Below are positions 8,242 to 15,798 of a stretch of DNA of 44,510 nucleotides, piece after piece. The DNA is from an uncultured Hungatella sp. (GTDB taxonomy: Bacteria; Bacillota; Clostridia; Lachnospirales; Lachnospiraceae): the NCBI GenBank assembly GCA_910585645.1, contig CAJUFP010000030.1:1-44510 (forward strand), written 5' to 3'. The position numbers and the translations under genes were made by a program. Within the stretch, counting starts at the first letter, position 1. The number at the start of each line of letters is the position of its first letter. The notes under the pieces were generated by a model. That model was given only the letters and a program-made list of their open reading frames with translations, searched no databases and was not told the origin of the DNA.

Positions 8242-9054
8242 TTATTTTTTGCGGTATATGGCCGGCTGTATATAATCATACGGACAGGAGACCTTGTTGA
8301 GTCCCTCAGAGTGCCCGATGAAAAGATAGCCGCCAGGGACTGTGGCACCGTGGAACCGACGCACAAGGGCGTCCTTGGTGTCCTGATCAAAATAAATCAT
8401 AACATTTCGACAGAATATCAAATCAAATTTTCTCTTAAACTGAATGGGATCCATCAGGTTAAACGTCCGGAAGATCACATTTTTCTTGATGTCAGGAGAC
8501 ACGGTATATTTGCCCGGCTCCTTCTGCACAAAATACTTCTGCTTCCAGTTGGCGGGAAGGGATGAAAGGCTTTCCTCGCCGTAGGAGGCGGTGTTGGCGG
8601 TGTTCAGAATCTTCTGGGAGATATCCGTGGCTAAAAGCCTGGTATCCCACTGGGAAGCCTTGGCGCCGAAATACTCTTTTAAATACATAGAGATGGTGTA
8701 GGGCTCCTCACCGGAAGAGCAGCCTGCGCTCCAGATGCTTAAAACTTTATCCCGGGTATGCTTTCTCTCCAAATCCGGAAGCACCACATCCCAGAGAAAC
8801 TTAAAATGGGCCTCCTCCCGGAGAAAGTAGGTGTAGTTGGTGGTCAGCTTGTTGAGCATGGCCGTGACCATCTCAGGGTCCCGGCCGGACATGATCTCGT
8901 CCACATAGGCAGAAAAATCTTTAAAGCCCTGAGCGGTCAAAGTGTTGGAGAGCCGGCTGACAATCAGTTGCTTTTTCTTACTCAGGTCAATCCCGTAATG
9001 CTGTTTTATATAAGTATAGAGTCGCTGAAAATCGCTGTCAGTTAGGTCCAGCAC
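8242..9054 (-). CDS. cheR: Chemotaxis protein methyltransferase CheR
   Basis: This 270-residue protein starts at GTG 9054, preceded by AGGGGGGAT. A helical N-terminal domain (about 1-75, with GIDLSKKKQLIVSRL) is followed by the SAM-dependent methyltransferase domain with SIWSAGCSSGEEPYT, ATDISQKIL and FDLIFCRNVMIYF. It methylates glutamates of chemoreceptors and opposes CheB. Neither pentapeptide-binding nor TPR additions are present. The receptors in this window also lack an obvious NWETF-type tail, so the two observations agree. Confidence 0.97.
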   Translation of the reverse strand: MLDLTDSDFQRLYTYIKQHYGIDLSKKKQLIVSRLSNTLTAQGFKDFSAYVDEIMSGRDPEMVTAMLNKLTTNYTYFLREEAHFKFLWDVVLPDLERKHTRDKVLSIWSAGCSSGEEPYTISMYLKEYFGAKASQWDTRLLATDISQKILNTANTASYGEESLSSLPANWKQKYFVQKEPGKYTVSPDIKKNVIFRTFNLMDPIQFKRKFDLIFCRNVMIYFDQDTKDALVRRFHGATVPGGYLFIGHSEGLNKVSCPYDYIQPAIYRKK

Positions 9055-9096
9055 AAAAATCCCCCCTGTCTTGTGTTAATTCTATGTCAATAATTA

Positions 9097-9121
9097 CCCA
9101 GCCAATCAGAGATTGGCTGGG
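9097..9121 (-). other. Perfect 11-bp hairpin between cheW and cheR
   Basis: CCCAGCCAATC and its exact complement GATTGGCTGGG are separated by three bases. On the minus strand no T tract follows, so it does not look like an intrinsic terminator. It may stabilise the processed upstream cheA-cheW message or tune the amount of cheR-cheB. Confidence 0.7.
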
Positions 9122-9147
9122 GCTAAACAGCGGCCTGTGGCAGCAAA

Positions 9148-9633
9148 TTACTGCGGAACGGCCAGGGCCTGGCAGTCGATGGACATAAATACGCTTCCGT
9201 CCTCCATGGTCACCATGCCGTTAAGCAGCTTCTGCTGGTGTTTAAGCGGGATGGGGCGCACATTCTTTAAGTCAATGTCCATAACCTGACGGACGGAGTC
9301 CACGATGATACCCAGGGATACGGAGTCAATGTCCAGCACGATGATGCAGGCGCTGCCCGTAAATTCCGTGGGCCCTTTGCCCATGCGCTGCTGAATGTCC
9401 ATAACCGGAAGGATCTGCCCTCTTAAGTTGATGATCCCCTTGATGTAGGGGGGCATCAGCGGCAGAGTGGTTATGGAGTGGTTGTTAATGATCTCGATCA
9501 CGTTGTTGGTGCTGATATACAGGATCAGGCCCGCGGATTCGAAGGTGAGGCAGCGATCAATAGTGGAAAGCTCATCCGTCTCCATCTCGGCCACGTCCTG
9601 GATGTCCTCCTGATTGTTGAGTTGCTCAGACAT
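9148..9633 (-). CDS. cheW: Chemotaxis adaptor protein CheW
   Basis: This 161-residue protein is a single CheW domain (about 25-158) with an acidic N-terminal extension. Typical segments are visible: STNNVIEIINNHSITTLPLM, the highly conserved GIINLRGQILPVMDI, and SLGIIVDSVRQVMDI. It bridges CheA to chemoreceptors. It lies 18 bases downstream of cheA, so it is certainly co-transcribed, and 93 bases upstream of cheR, with a strong hairpin in that gap. Confidence 0.97.
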   Translation of the reverse strand: MSEQLNNQEDIQDVAEMETDELSTIDRCLTFESAGLILYISTNNVIEIINNHSITTLPLMPPYIKGIINLRGQILPVMDIQQRMGKGPTEFTGSACIIVLDIDSVSLGIIVDSVRQVMDIDLKNVRPIPLKHQQKLLNGMVTMEDGSVFMSIDCQALAVPQ

Positions 9634-9651
9634 ATTGGTTCCTCCCCTCTG

Positions 9652-11745
9652 TTATGCGTTCTCCAGGGCCGCGGAATGAAGGCTCTGGATATCCAGAATG
9701 ATGCTGATATTGCCGTCGCCTAAAATGGTACAGCCGGCAATACCGGAATTCTTAAGTTCGAAGTAGTTCAAAAATGCCGGGAACGGCTTCACAACCACCT
9801 GCTGTTCCCCTACAAGCTCGTCTACAAACAGACAGAAGGAACGGTCGCTGGTCTCCACCCACATGACGATGCCGTCGGACAGCTCCGTAACATCGGTGTC
9901 GATGTTAAAGAACTGGTGGAGCCGGACTACAGGGTAGAAGCTGTCCATAAGCTCTAACATCTCGTTGTCATTCTCGTCCCGGATCACATCCTCGGGAAGG
10001 ATCTTTAAGGACTGACGGATATTGGCAATGGGGATGGTGAAGATGGAGTTGCCTACCGTCACCTTCATGCCGTCCACAATCGCCATGGTCAGCGGGATCT
10101 TCATGGTAAAGGTGGTGCCTTTGCCGTACTCGCTGGCAAGGGATACCACGCCGCCTACGGACTCCACATTCTTCTTCACAACGTCCATACCTACGCCACG
10201 GCCGGAAAACTCCGTAACTTCCTGGTTGGTGGAAAAGCCCGGCAGCATCACAAGGCCAAGGGCCTCCTTTACCGAGTATTCGCTCTCCGGTTTGGTGAGG
10301 ATGCCCTTGTCTCTGGCTTTGGCCAGAAGCTTTTCCGGATCCATGCCCTTGCCGTCGTCGGCGATGGAGATAACCACCTCGCTGCTGGTGTGGGTGGCGG
10401 ACAGGATGATCTCGCCCTGAGGACTCTTGCCGAGAGCGATACGCTCCGAGGGGTCGTCCTCAATGCCGTGGTCCATCGCGTTACGGACCATATGCATGAT
10501 GGGATCCTGAATGCTGTCCACAATGGTCTTGTCAATCTCCGTGTCCTCACCGATCAGGGTAAGGTGTACGTCTTTATTTAATTTCTGCTTCATATCCCGG
10601 ACGATACGGCTCATCTTCTGGAACACGCCTGAGATGGGCACCATCCGAAGGGACATGGAAATGTCCTGAAGGTCGTCCGTAAGCTTGCGCAGCTGGCGGG
10701 CGGACTTCATAAAGTTGTCGTAGGCGTCCCGGCTCAACTGGTTTAACTCCGGAGCGGAGGTTACCATGGACTCGGTGATAACGATCTCGCCTACAATATT
10801 CTGCAGGCTGTCCAGCCTCATCAGGCTGACGCTGATCAGGTTCTGCTTTACCGGCGGAGCGGCGGCCTGTTTGGCCGGCGCCGGCTTCTGGGGAGCGGGA
10901 GCAGGCTTGGGAGCGGACGCGGGAGCGGCGCTCTTTACAGGCTCCTCCTTAGCGGGTACTTCCGGCTCCGGTTCCGGCTCGGGAACGGCTGCCAGCTCGT
11001 AGGAGCGGATGTAGTTCTGGGTCCGCAGAACGTCGGAAGCCTTGTTGGCGTCCTCCTCGGAGGTAAAGGCCATAAAGAAACCTTCCTCTATTATAGAAGC
11101 GGCAGTGGAGGAATCGGTCTCCATGTTTTCCGGGTAGTAGCGCAGGTCAATGCCGCACTCCTGGACCGCGTTGACGATCATGTAGGCCCGAAGGTTCTCC
11201 ATGCCGATGCCGTCCTCTAAAAAGATGTGGAGGAAGCAGACCGCTTCCTTGTCGTCGGGAAGATGGTCTAAGGCTGCCGGGTGAGTCTGAGGCGCCTCTG
11301 CCGCCGGGCTTTCCTCCGGCTGTTCCGCAGGCGCGCCGCTGATCTTTTTGAGGAAATTATTGATATCGGCGGCGAAGGAATCGATATCTGTATCGAGAGC
11401 CTCCCCGCTTTCCACTTTTTCCACCTGACCACGCAGGAAATCTTCTGAACGGAACATCAGGTTAAAAAGCTCTTTTTTGTGCTGCGGATCCAGACTGTCA
11501 ATGCCTTTGTCGCGGATATAGAAGAACATATCTTCTATATGGTGGGCGATCTCCGCCATAGCGCTGAATTCCATCATAGCGGAAGAGCCTTTGATCGTGT
11601 GCATGATGCGGAAGATCTCGTTGACGTCATCCGTAGAGAAGTCGCCGATCTTCTCGTCAGCCATCAGCATCTCGTCCAGTCGGTCCAAAAGGGAGTTTGT
11701 TTCGAAAAGGTATGTATCAAGCATACCTTCCATGCCATTATCCAT
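9652..11745 (-). CDS. cheA: Chemotaxis histidine kinase CheA
   Basis: This 697-residue kinase has the expected order. An N-terminal HPt domain carries phospho-acceptor His49 in IMHTIKGSSAMM. It is followed by a P2-like domain (about 165-255), a Pro/Ala/Glu-rich linker with repeated PEPEPE and APAPQKPAP stretches, the dimerisation helices, and the HATPase with HMVRNAMDHGIE, ISIADDGKGMD and GRGVGMDVVKKN. A CheW-like regulatory domain closes the protein. The ATG is preceded by AGGTGGTG. It is the first gene of cheA-cheW-cheR-cheB. No cheY is present in the window, so its response regulator must be elsewhere, besides CheB. Confidence 0.97.
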   Translation of the reverse strand: MDNGMEGMLDTYLFETNSLLDRLDEMLMADEKIGDFSTDDVNEIFRIMHTIKGSSAMMEFSAMAEIAHHIEDMFFYIRDKGIDSLDPQHKKELFNLMFRSEDFLRGQVEKVESGEALDTDIDSFAADINNFLKKISGAPAEQPEESPAAEAPQTHPAALDHLPDDKEAVCFLHIFLEDGIGMENLRAYMIVNAVQECGIDLRYYPENMETDSSTAASIIEEGFFMAFTSEEDANKASDVLRTQNYIRSYELAAVPEPEPEPEVPAKEEPVKSAAPASAPKPAPAPQKPAPAKQAAAPPVKQNLISVSLMRLDSLQNIVGEIVITESMVTSAPELNQLSRDAYDNFMKSARQLRKLTDDLQDISMSLRMVPISGVFQKMSRIVRDMKQKLNKDVHLTLIGEDTEIDKTIVDSIQDPIMHMVRNAMDHGIEDDPSERIALGKSPQGEIILSATHTSSEVVISIADDGKGMDPEKLLAKARDKGILTKPESEYSVKEALGLVMLPGFSTNQEVTEFSGRGVGMDVVKKNVESVGGVVSLASEYGKGTTFTMKIPLTMAIVDGMKVTVGNSIFTIPIANIRQSLKILPEDVIRDENDNEMLELMDSFYPVVRLHQFFNIDTDVTELSDGIVMWVETSDRSFCLFVDELVGEQQVVVKPFPAFLNYFELKNSGIAGCTILGDGNISIILDIQSLHSAALENA

Positions 11746-11836
11746 TCTGTTACACCACCTATCTTTTTAAATGTTATGCATAAAAACCAAACAGTCTGTG
11801 GCAAGACGCGGCAGACTGCAACACACTTATAATCAT

Positions 11837-11863
11837 TTATCGGCGGAAAAAAGAGATAGATAA
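11837..11863 (-). promoter_or_regulatory. SigD/FliA-like promoter driving cheA
   Basis: On the minus strand TTAT is followed after 15 bases by GCCGATAA, one base from the known Bacillus/Clostridia SigD -10 element GCCGATAT. The -35 half (TTAT, not TAAA) is weak. The leader to the cheA ATG would be about 85 bases. Confidence 0.55.
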
Positions 11864-11864
11864 G

Positions 11865-11891
11865 TTATTATTTGAAAAAAACCGTCGATAT
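11865..11891 (+). promoter_or_regulatory. SigD/FliA-like promoter candidate 1 for the receptor genes
   Basis: TTAT at 11865-11868, 15 bases, then GTCGATAT at 11884-11891, which differs at one position from GCCGATAT. It lies back to back with the minus-strand element. Confidence 0.4.
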
Positions 11892-11926
11892 TAAAATATT
11901 ATGATATATTTTTTTATAGGAACCGG

Positions 11927-11953
11927 TTATGAAAAAAAAAATTCCGCCGAAAT
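11927..11953 (+). promoter_or_regulatory. SigD/FliA-like promoter candidate 2 for the receptor genes
   Basis: TTAT at 11927-11930 is followed by exactly 15 bases and GCCGAAAT at 11946-11953. The layout is the same as the two neighbouring candidates. It is the closest one to the receptor at 12087. Confidence 0.45.
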
Positions 11954-12086
11954 AATATAAAAGAGTGTGCGAAAACAGTATGAAGACAGCGTCTGGATTG
12001 CCCTCTCCTCAGACGGAACGGATTCATATAAAACTCACGCTTAAAACCCTACAGAGGCCACTCAAAATTTCAAGGAGGAGCAACGA

Positions 12087-13799
12087 ATGAAGAATTTGAA
12101 AGTAGGCAAGAAGTTTTTACTGGCTTTCGGCCTGATCCTGGCCATGTTCCTGATCGCCGTGATTTCCGCTGGAGTCGGGATCCGAAGATCCAAGGCCAGC
12201 TACCGGAGATTTTACGAGCAGGAGTATGAAGCCATCACCAGCATCTATCAGATGCAGGTAAGCCTTCAGGAAGGATTAAAAGAACTCTTGCTGGCGGTCG
12301 TGGAGTCCGACACGGAGGAGACAAAACGGATGGTGCAGAATGTGAACGAGAATCTGCAGAATGTCCAGACTCAGCTTCAGAACATCTATAACGTGTACTC
12401 GGGGGATGTGTCTCTGCTGAAAAACTTTGAGACCATGATGACGAATAATAAACCTGTAAGGGAGCGGGCCATCGAGGCTGCCAGCAGGGGTACAAAGGAA
12501 GGAAACGAGGAGGCCCAGCAGATCATTCTGGAGGAGTATAATCCGGTGGTGGAGCAGTATGTGGCTGTTCTGCGCCAGGCGTTCGAGAAGATGGAACAGG
12601 AGAGCAACACTCAGTATGAGGAAGCCATGGAGCTGCTGGATTATCTTTATGTCATCTCGGTACTGATCGCGGCGGTGGCCTTTATCCTGACCTGTTTCAT
12701 CGCCCTGAACCTGACCAAGGGGATCCTTACTCCGGTCAGGAAGCTGGAAGCGGTCATGAAAGAGGTTGTGAAGGGTAACCTTTCCGTGGATGTGGATTAC
12801 GAGTCAAGGGATGAGTTCGGCGAGATGGCCAGCTACATGCGGGAGATGACCACAGGGATCGCCGCGATCATCAAGGATATCGAGAGGATCCTTACGGCGA
12901 TGGCTGGCGGCGATTTTGCGGCCAGGTCTACAGACAGGGACAAATATATTGGAGATTACAAGAAGATCCTTCAGGCCATGATCGGCATTAAGAAGGCATT
13001 GAACACAACCATGACCACGTTGAACCAGTCCGCGGACCAGGTAGCCTCCGGTTCGGATCAGGTTTCCTCCGGAGCCCAGGCCCTGTCTCAGGGCGCTACG
13101 GAGCAGGCCTCTTCCGTGGAAGAGCTTGCCGCGTCCATCGACGATATCTCCAACCGCATTAACGAGAACGCCCGGGGCGCTGAGGAGGCCAGCAAGAAGT
13201 CGGATACGGTCAGCGAGATCGCGGCGGAAGGAAACCGCAGGATGCAGGATATGCTGACAGCCATGGCGGATATCAGCAACTCTTCCGGAGAGATCGGAAA
13301 GATCATCAAGACCATTGAAGATATCGCGTTCCAGACCAACATCCTGGCCCTCAACGCGGCTGTTGAGGCGGCAAGGGCGGGAAGCGCGGGCAAGGGCTTC
13401 GCGGTTGTTGCCGACGAGGTGCGGGATCTGGCAAGCAAGTCCGCGGAGGCGTCTAAGAACACGGCTGTTCTTATTGAGAACTCCCTTTCTTCTGTGGAGA
13501 ACGGCAGAAGGATCGCCGATGAGACTGCCGGGGCTTTGGAGAAGGTAGTTACAGGAATCCAGGAGGCTACGGATATGATGGATGCCATTGCCAGGGCTTC
13601 CAGGGAGCAGGCTGACGCCATCACCCAGATCACTGTTGGGATCGACCAGATCTCCAGCGTGGTCCAGACCAATTCCGCCACTTCCGAGGAGAGCGCCGCG
13701 GCCAGTGAAGAGCTGTCAAGCCAGGCTCAGATCATGAAGGATTTGGTGAGGAAGTTTAAGCTTGACAAAGATCTTGGTTCCGCGTCGGCGATCCGCTGA
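12087..13799 (+). CDS. Methyl-accepting chemotaxis protein with four-helix-bundle sensor
   Basis: This 570-residue receptor starts at ATG 12087 after AAGGAGGAG. It has a membrane segment at about 10-30, an extracytoplasmic helical domain (about 31-183) of the 4HB_MCP type, a second membrane segment (about 185-208, with VLIAAVAFILTCFIAL), a HAMP domain starting at LTPVRKLEAV, and a long signalling coiled coil. The hairpin tip is the usual EDIAFQTNILALNAAVEAAR. Adaptation-type Glu/Gln pairs are present in AQALSQGATEQASSVEELA. No C-terminal CheR-docking pentapeptide is seen. The ligand is unknown. Confidence 0.95.
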   Translation: MKNLKVGKKFLLAFGLILAMFLIAVISAGVGIRRSKASYRRFYEQEYEAITSIYQMQVSLQEGLKELLLAVVESDTEETKRMVQNVNENLQNVQTQLQNIYNVYSGDVSLLKNFETMMTNNKPVRERAIEAASRGTKEGNEEAQQIILEEYNPVVEQYVAVLRQAFEKMEQESNTQYEEAMELLDYLYVISVLIAAVAFILTCFIALNLTKGILTPVRKLEAVMKEVVKGNLSVDVDYESRDEFGEMASYMREMTTGIAAIIKDIERILTAMAGGDFAARSTDRDKYIGDYKKILQAMIGIKKALNTTMTTLNQSADQVASGSDQVSSGAQALSQGATEQASSVEELAASIDDISNRINENARGAEEASKKSDTVSEIAAEGNRRMQDMLTAMADISNSSGEIGKIIKTIEDIAFQTNILALNAAVEAARAGSAGKGFAVVADEVRDLASKSAEASKNTAVLIENSLSSVENGRRIADETAGALEKVVTGIQEATDMMDAIARASREQADAITQITVGIDQISSVVQTNSATSEESAAASEELSSQAQIMKDLVRKFKLDKDLGSASAIR

Positions 13800-13824
13800 G
13801 CGGCGGATTTGCAGATTTTTAGAT

Positions 13825-13877
13825 TAACAGATGGACGGATAGGCAGGTTGGGGGACCTGCCTGCCGGTCTGTCTGAT
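13825..13877 (+). other. Imperfect long hairpin after the first receptor gene
   Basis: The arms around GGCAGGT and ACCTGCC extend outwards with a few mismatches (CAGATGGACGG against CCGGTCTGTCTG). No strong T run follows. A smaller TCGCC-AAAA-GGCGA hairpin with four Ts lies about 20 bases further on. Together they may form a weak terminator before the next receptor gene. Confidence 0.45.
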
Positions 13878-14004
13878 TTCCGTTTGCCGGGGGATATTCG
13901 CCAAAAGGCGATTTTCCGAAAAAGAGGCACAAGGCGGGAAAAGGACATATACTAATAACAAGCATAACAAGCGGACCTAAAGAAAATTGAGGAGAATAGA
14001 TGTC

Positions 14005-15663
14005 ATGAAGCAGAGCATAAAACAACAGGTCTTAATACGGGTGGCTCTTATTTTTATAGTAGTCATCGTGAGCGGGATCGTAACATTGAGCGGCATGAAG
14101 AGGGTTCGGCTCTCCAGCAAGTCTACGGAGCAGGCCACTCAGATCCATGCCCTGGTTTTGACAGCGGAGAAAGCCCATTACGGGTAGGTGGAAAACTTGT
14201 GCTCTGCTGTTGCTCTTGGCACGGAGTTTACAGGGAGCACCGACTATAAAACCTGCGTTCTGGGCAGCTGGATCTATGGCCCGGAGCTTGAGGAAGTTGA
14301 GGATCAGCGGATCCATCAGCTGGTCCGGGAGATGCAGCCTATCCATCAGGCGATCCACGAGTCGGCGGAGAAGATCCTGTCCGTGAACAAGACGGATCCC
14401 CAGGAGGCCCGCCGCATGTATCAGGAAGAAACCAGAGCCAATGTGGATAAGCTGGTGGCCCTTTTGGAGCAGGTGGGAGCCATTACGGAGGAACAGGTGA
14501 GCGCCAACCAGACGGATCTGGTGGACTGGGTCTTTCGGACCGAGGGGATCTCTGTCTTTACGGTGGTGGTGATCCTGATAGTCAGTATTTTGCTGGTGGT
14601 TTACGTTATAGGCAAGATCGTGAATCCTATCCAGATGATCACAGAGTCCAGCAGAGGTATGGCGGAAGGGAAACTTGATTTCCAGATTGACGTAAAAAGC
14701 AAAGACGAGGTGGGACAGCTGGCCGAAAGCCTTAACACCTCGGTAAAGAACCTGAGACTTTATATTTCCGACATCGCCATGATCCTCCAGCAGATGGCAG
14801 AGGGGAACCTGGCGGCGGAAAGCCATATTGAGTATGCCGGTGAGTTTGTGCAGATCCAGAAGGCCATAGAGATCATCGGCCGGGAGCAGAGCAGCATCAT
14901 GGAGCAGATTCACGCCTCCTCCAGCCAGGTGGACGCGGGAGCCAGCCAGGTGGCCACAGGGGCTCAGAGTCTGGCCCAGGGTTCCACGGAGCAGGCCTCC
15001 GAGGTGGATAACCTGCTTCACATGATCGAGCAGATCACGGATCAGATCGACAGTAACGCGGACAGCGCGGCCATCACCACTGAGGAGGCGGATAAGATGA
15101 GCCGTCAGATCACGCTGTGCAACGGGCAGATGGAGGAGATGGCGCAGGCCATGAGCCAGATCAGCGCCTGCTCCGGCGAGATCCAGCACATTATCAAGAC
15201 CATCGACGATATCGCGTTCCAGACCAACATCCTGGCTCTGAACGCGGCTGTGGAGGCCGCCAGGGCCGGAAGCGCGGGCAAGGGCTTTGCCGTGGTTGCC
15301 GACGAGGTGCGCAACCTGGCTGCCAAGAGCGCGGACGCGGTGAAGGAGACCACGGAGCTGATCGAAAAGACGCTGCGCATGGTGGACACCGGTTCCAGGC
15401 TTACGGGCGTGACAAAGGATTCCCTTTCCTCGGTGGTAAACGGGGCGGATATGGTCACAGGCCAGATCAAGGTGATCTCTGAGGCGTCCAAGGATCAGAA
15501 GACAGGGATCAACCACATTAAGGACAGCATTTATCAGATCTCCACCGTGATCCAGTCCAACTCCGCTACGTCGGAGGAGAGCGCCGCGGCAAGTGAACAG
15601 CTGGCAGGCCAGGCACAGGTGCTAAAATCTCTGATCGGAAGATTTAAACTGAAAAGACGGTGA
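14005..15663 (+). pseudogene. CZB-type chemoreceptor interrupted by an in-frame amber codon
   Basis: From ATG 14005 (TTGAGGAG upstream) the frame is open except for TAG at 14185-14187, codon 61. If read through, the product is 552 residues: a membrane segment (about 10-30), an extracytoplasmic CZB-like zinc domain, membrane segment TVVVILIVSILLVVYVIG, HAMP, and a signalling domain with the tip DDIAFQTNILALNAAVEAAR. CZB ligands are present: His58, Cys84 in CVLGSW, and His114 and His118 in HQAIHES. The stop falls three residues after His58, where CZB domains carry Trp (HxxW), so TGG to TAG is the simplest explanation. A GTG follows the stop directly; reinitiation there would give a protein without its first membrane segment. 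Confidence 0.85.
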
Positions 15664-15798
15664 GATATGAGAAACTTCCAGGAACGACGGCCGGACCGCG
15701 GGGGAGAAATGGGTGACAGACCCAAGGTTCTGCCGCTGTTCCTGATGCTATAAAAAACAAAACGCGAAAAGCTAGAAATGCAACGAAGGGAGAAAGTC

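Larger units (their letters stand above)
11746..12086. other. Divergent intergenic region between cheA and the first receptor gene
   Basis: This 341-base AT-rich region has no credible gene. It holds the three FliA/SigD-like promoter candidates annotated separately, one towards cheA and two towards the receptors. An AAGGAGGAG ribosome binding site lies just before ATG 12087. Confidence 0.7.

Noticed and set aside
14185..14187. Pyrrolysine or other programmed recoding at the in-frame TAG
   Set aside because: No downstream recoding element or pyl gene is visible, and the position is a conserved Trp in CZB domains, so a TGG to TAG change is simpler.
14032..15516. A 494-codon minus-strand open frame opposite the CZB receptor
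   Set aside because: It is antisense to an obvious receptor signalling domain, with His/Leu/Arg-rich composition and no start signals.
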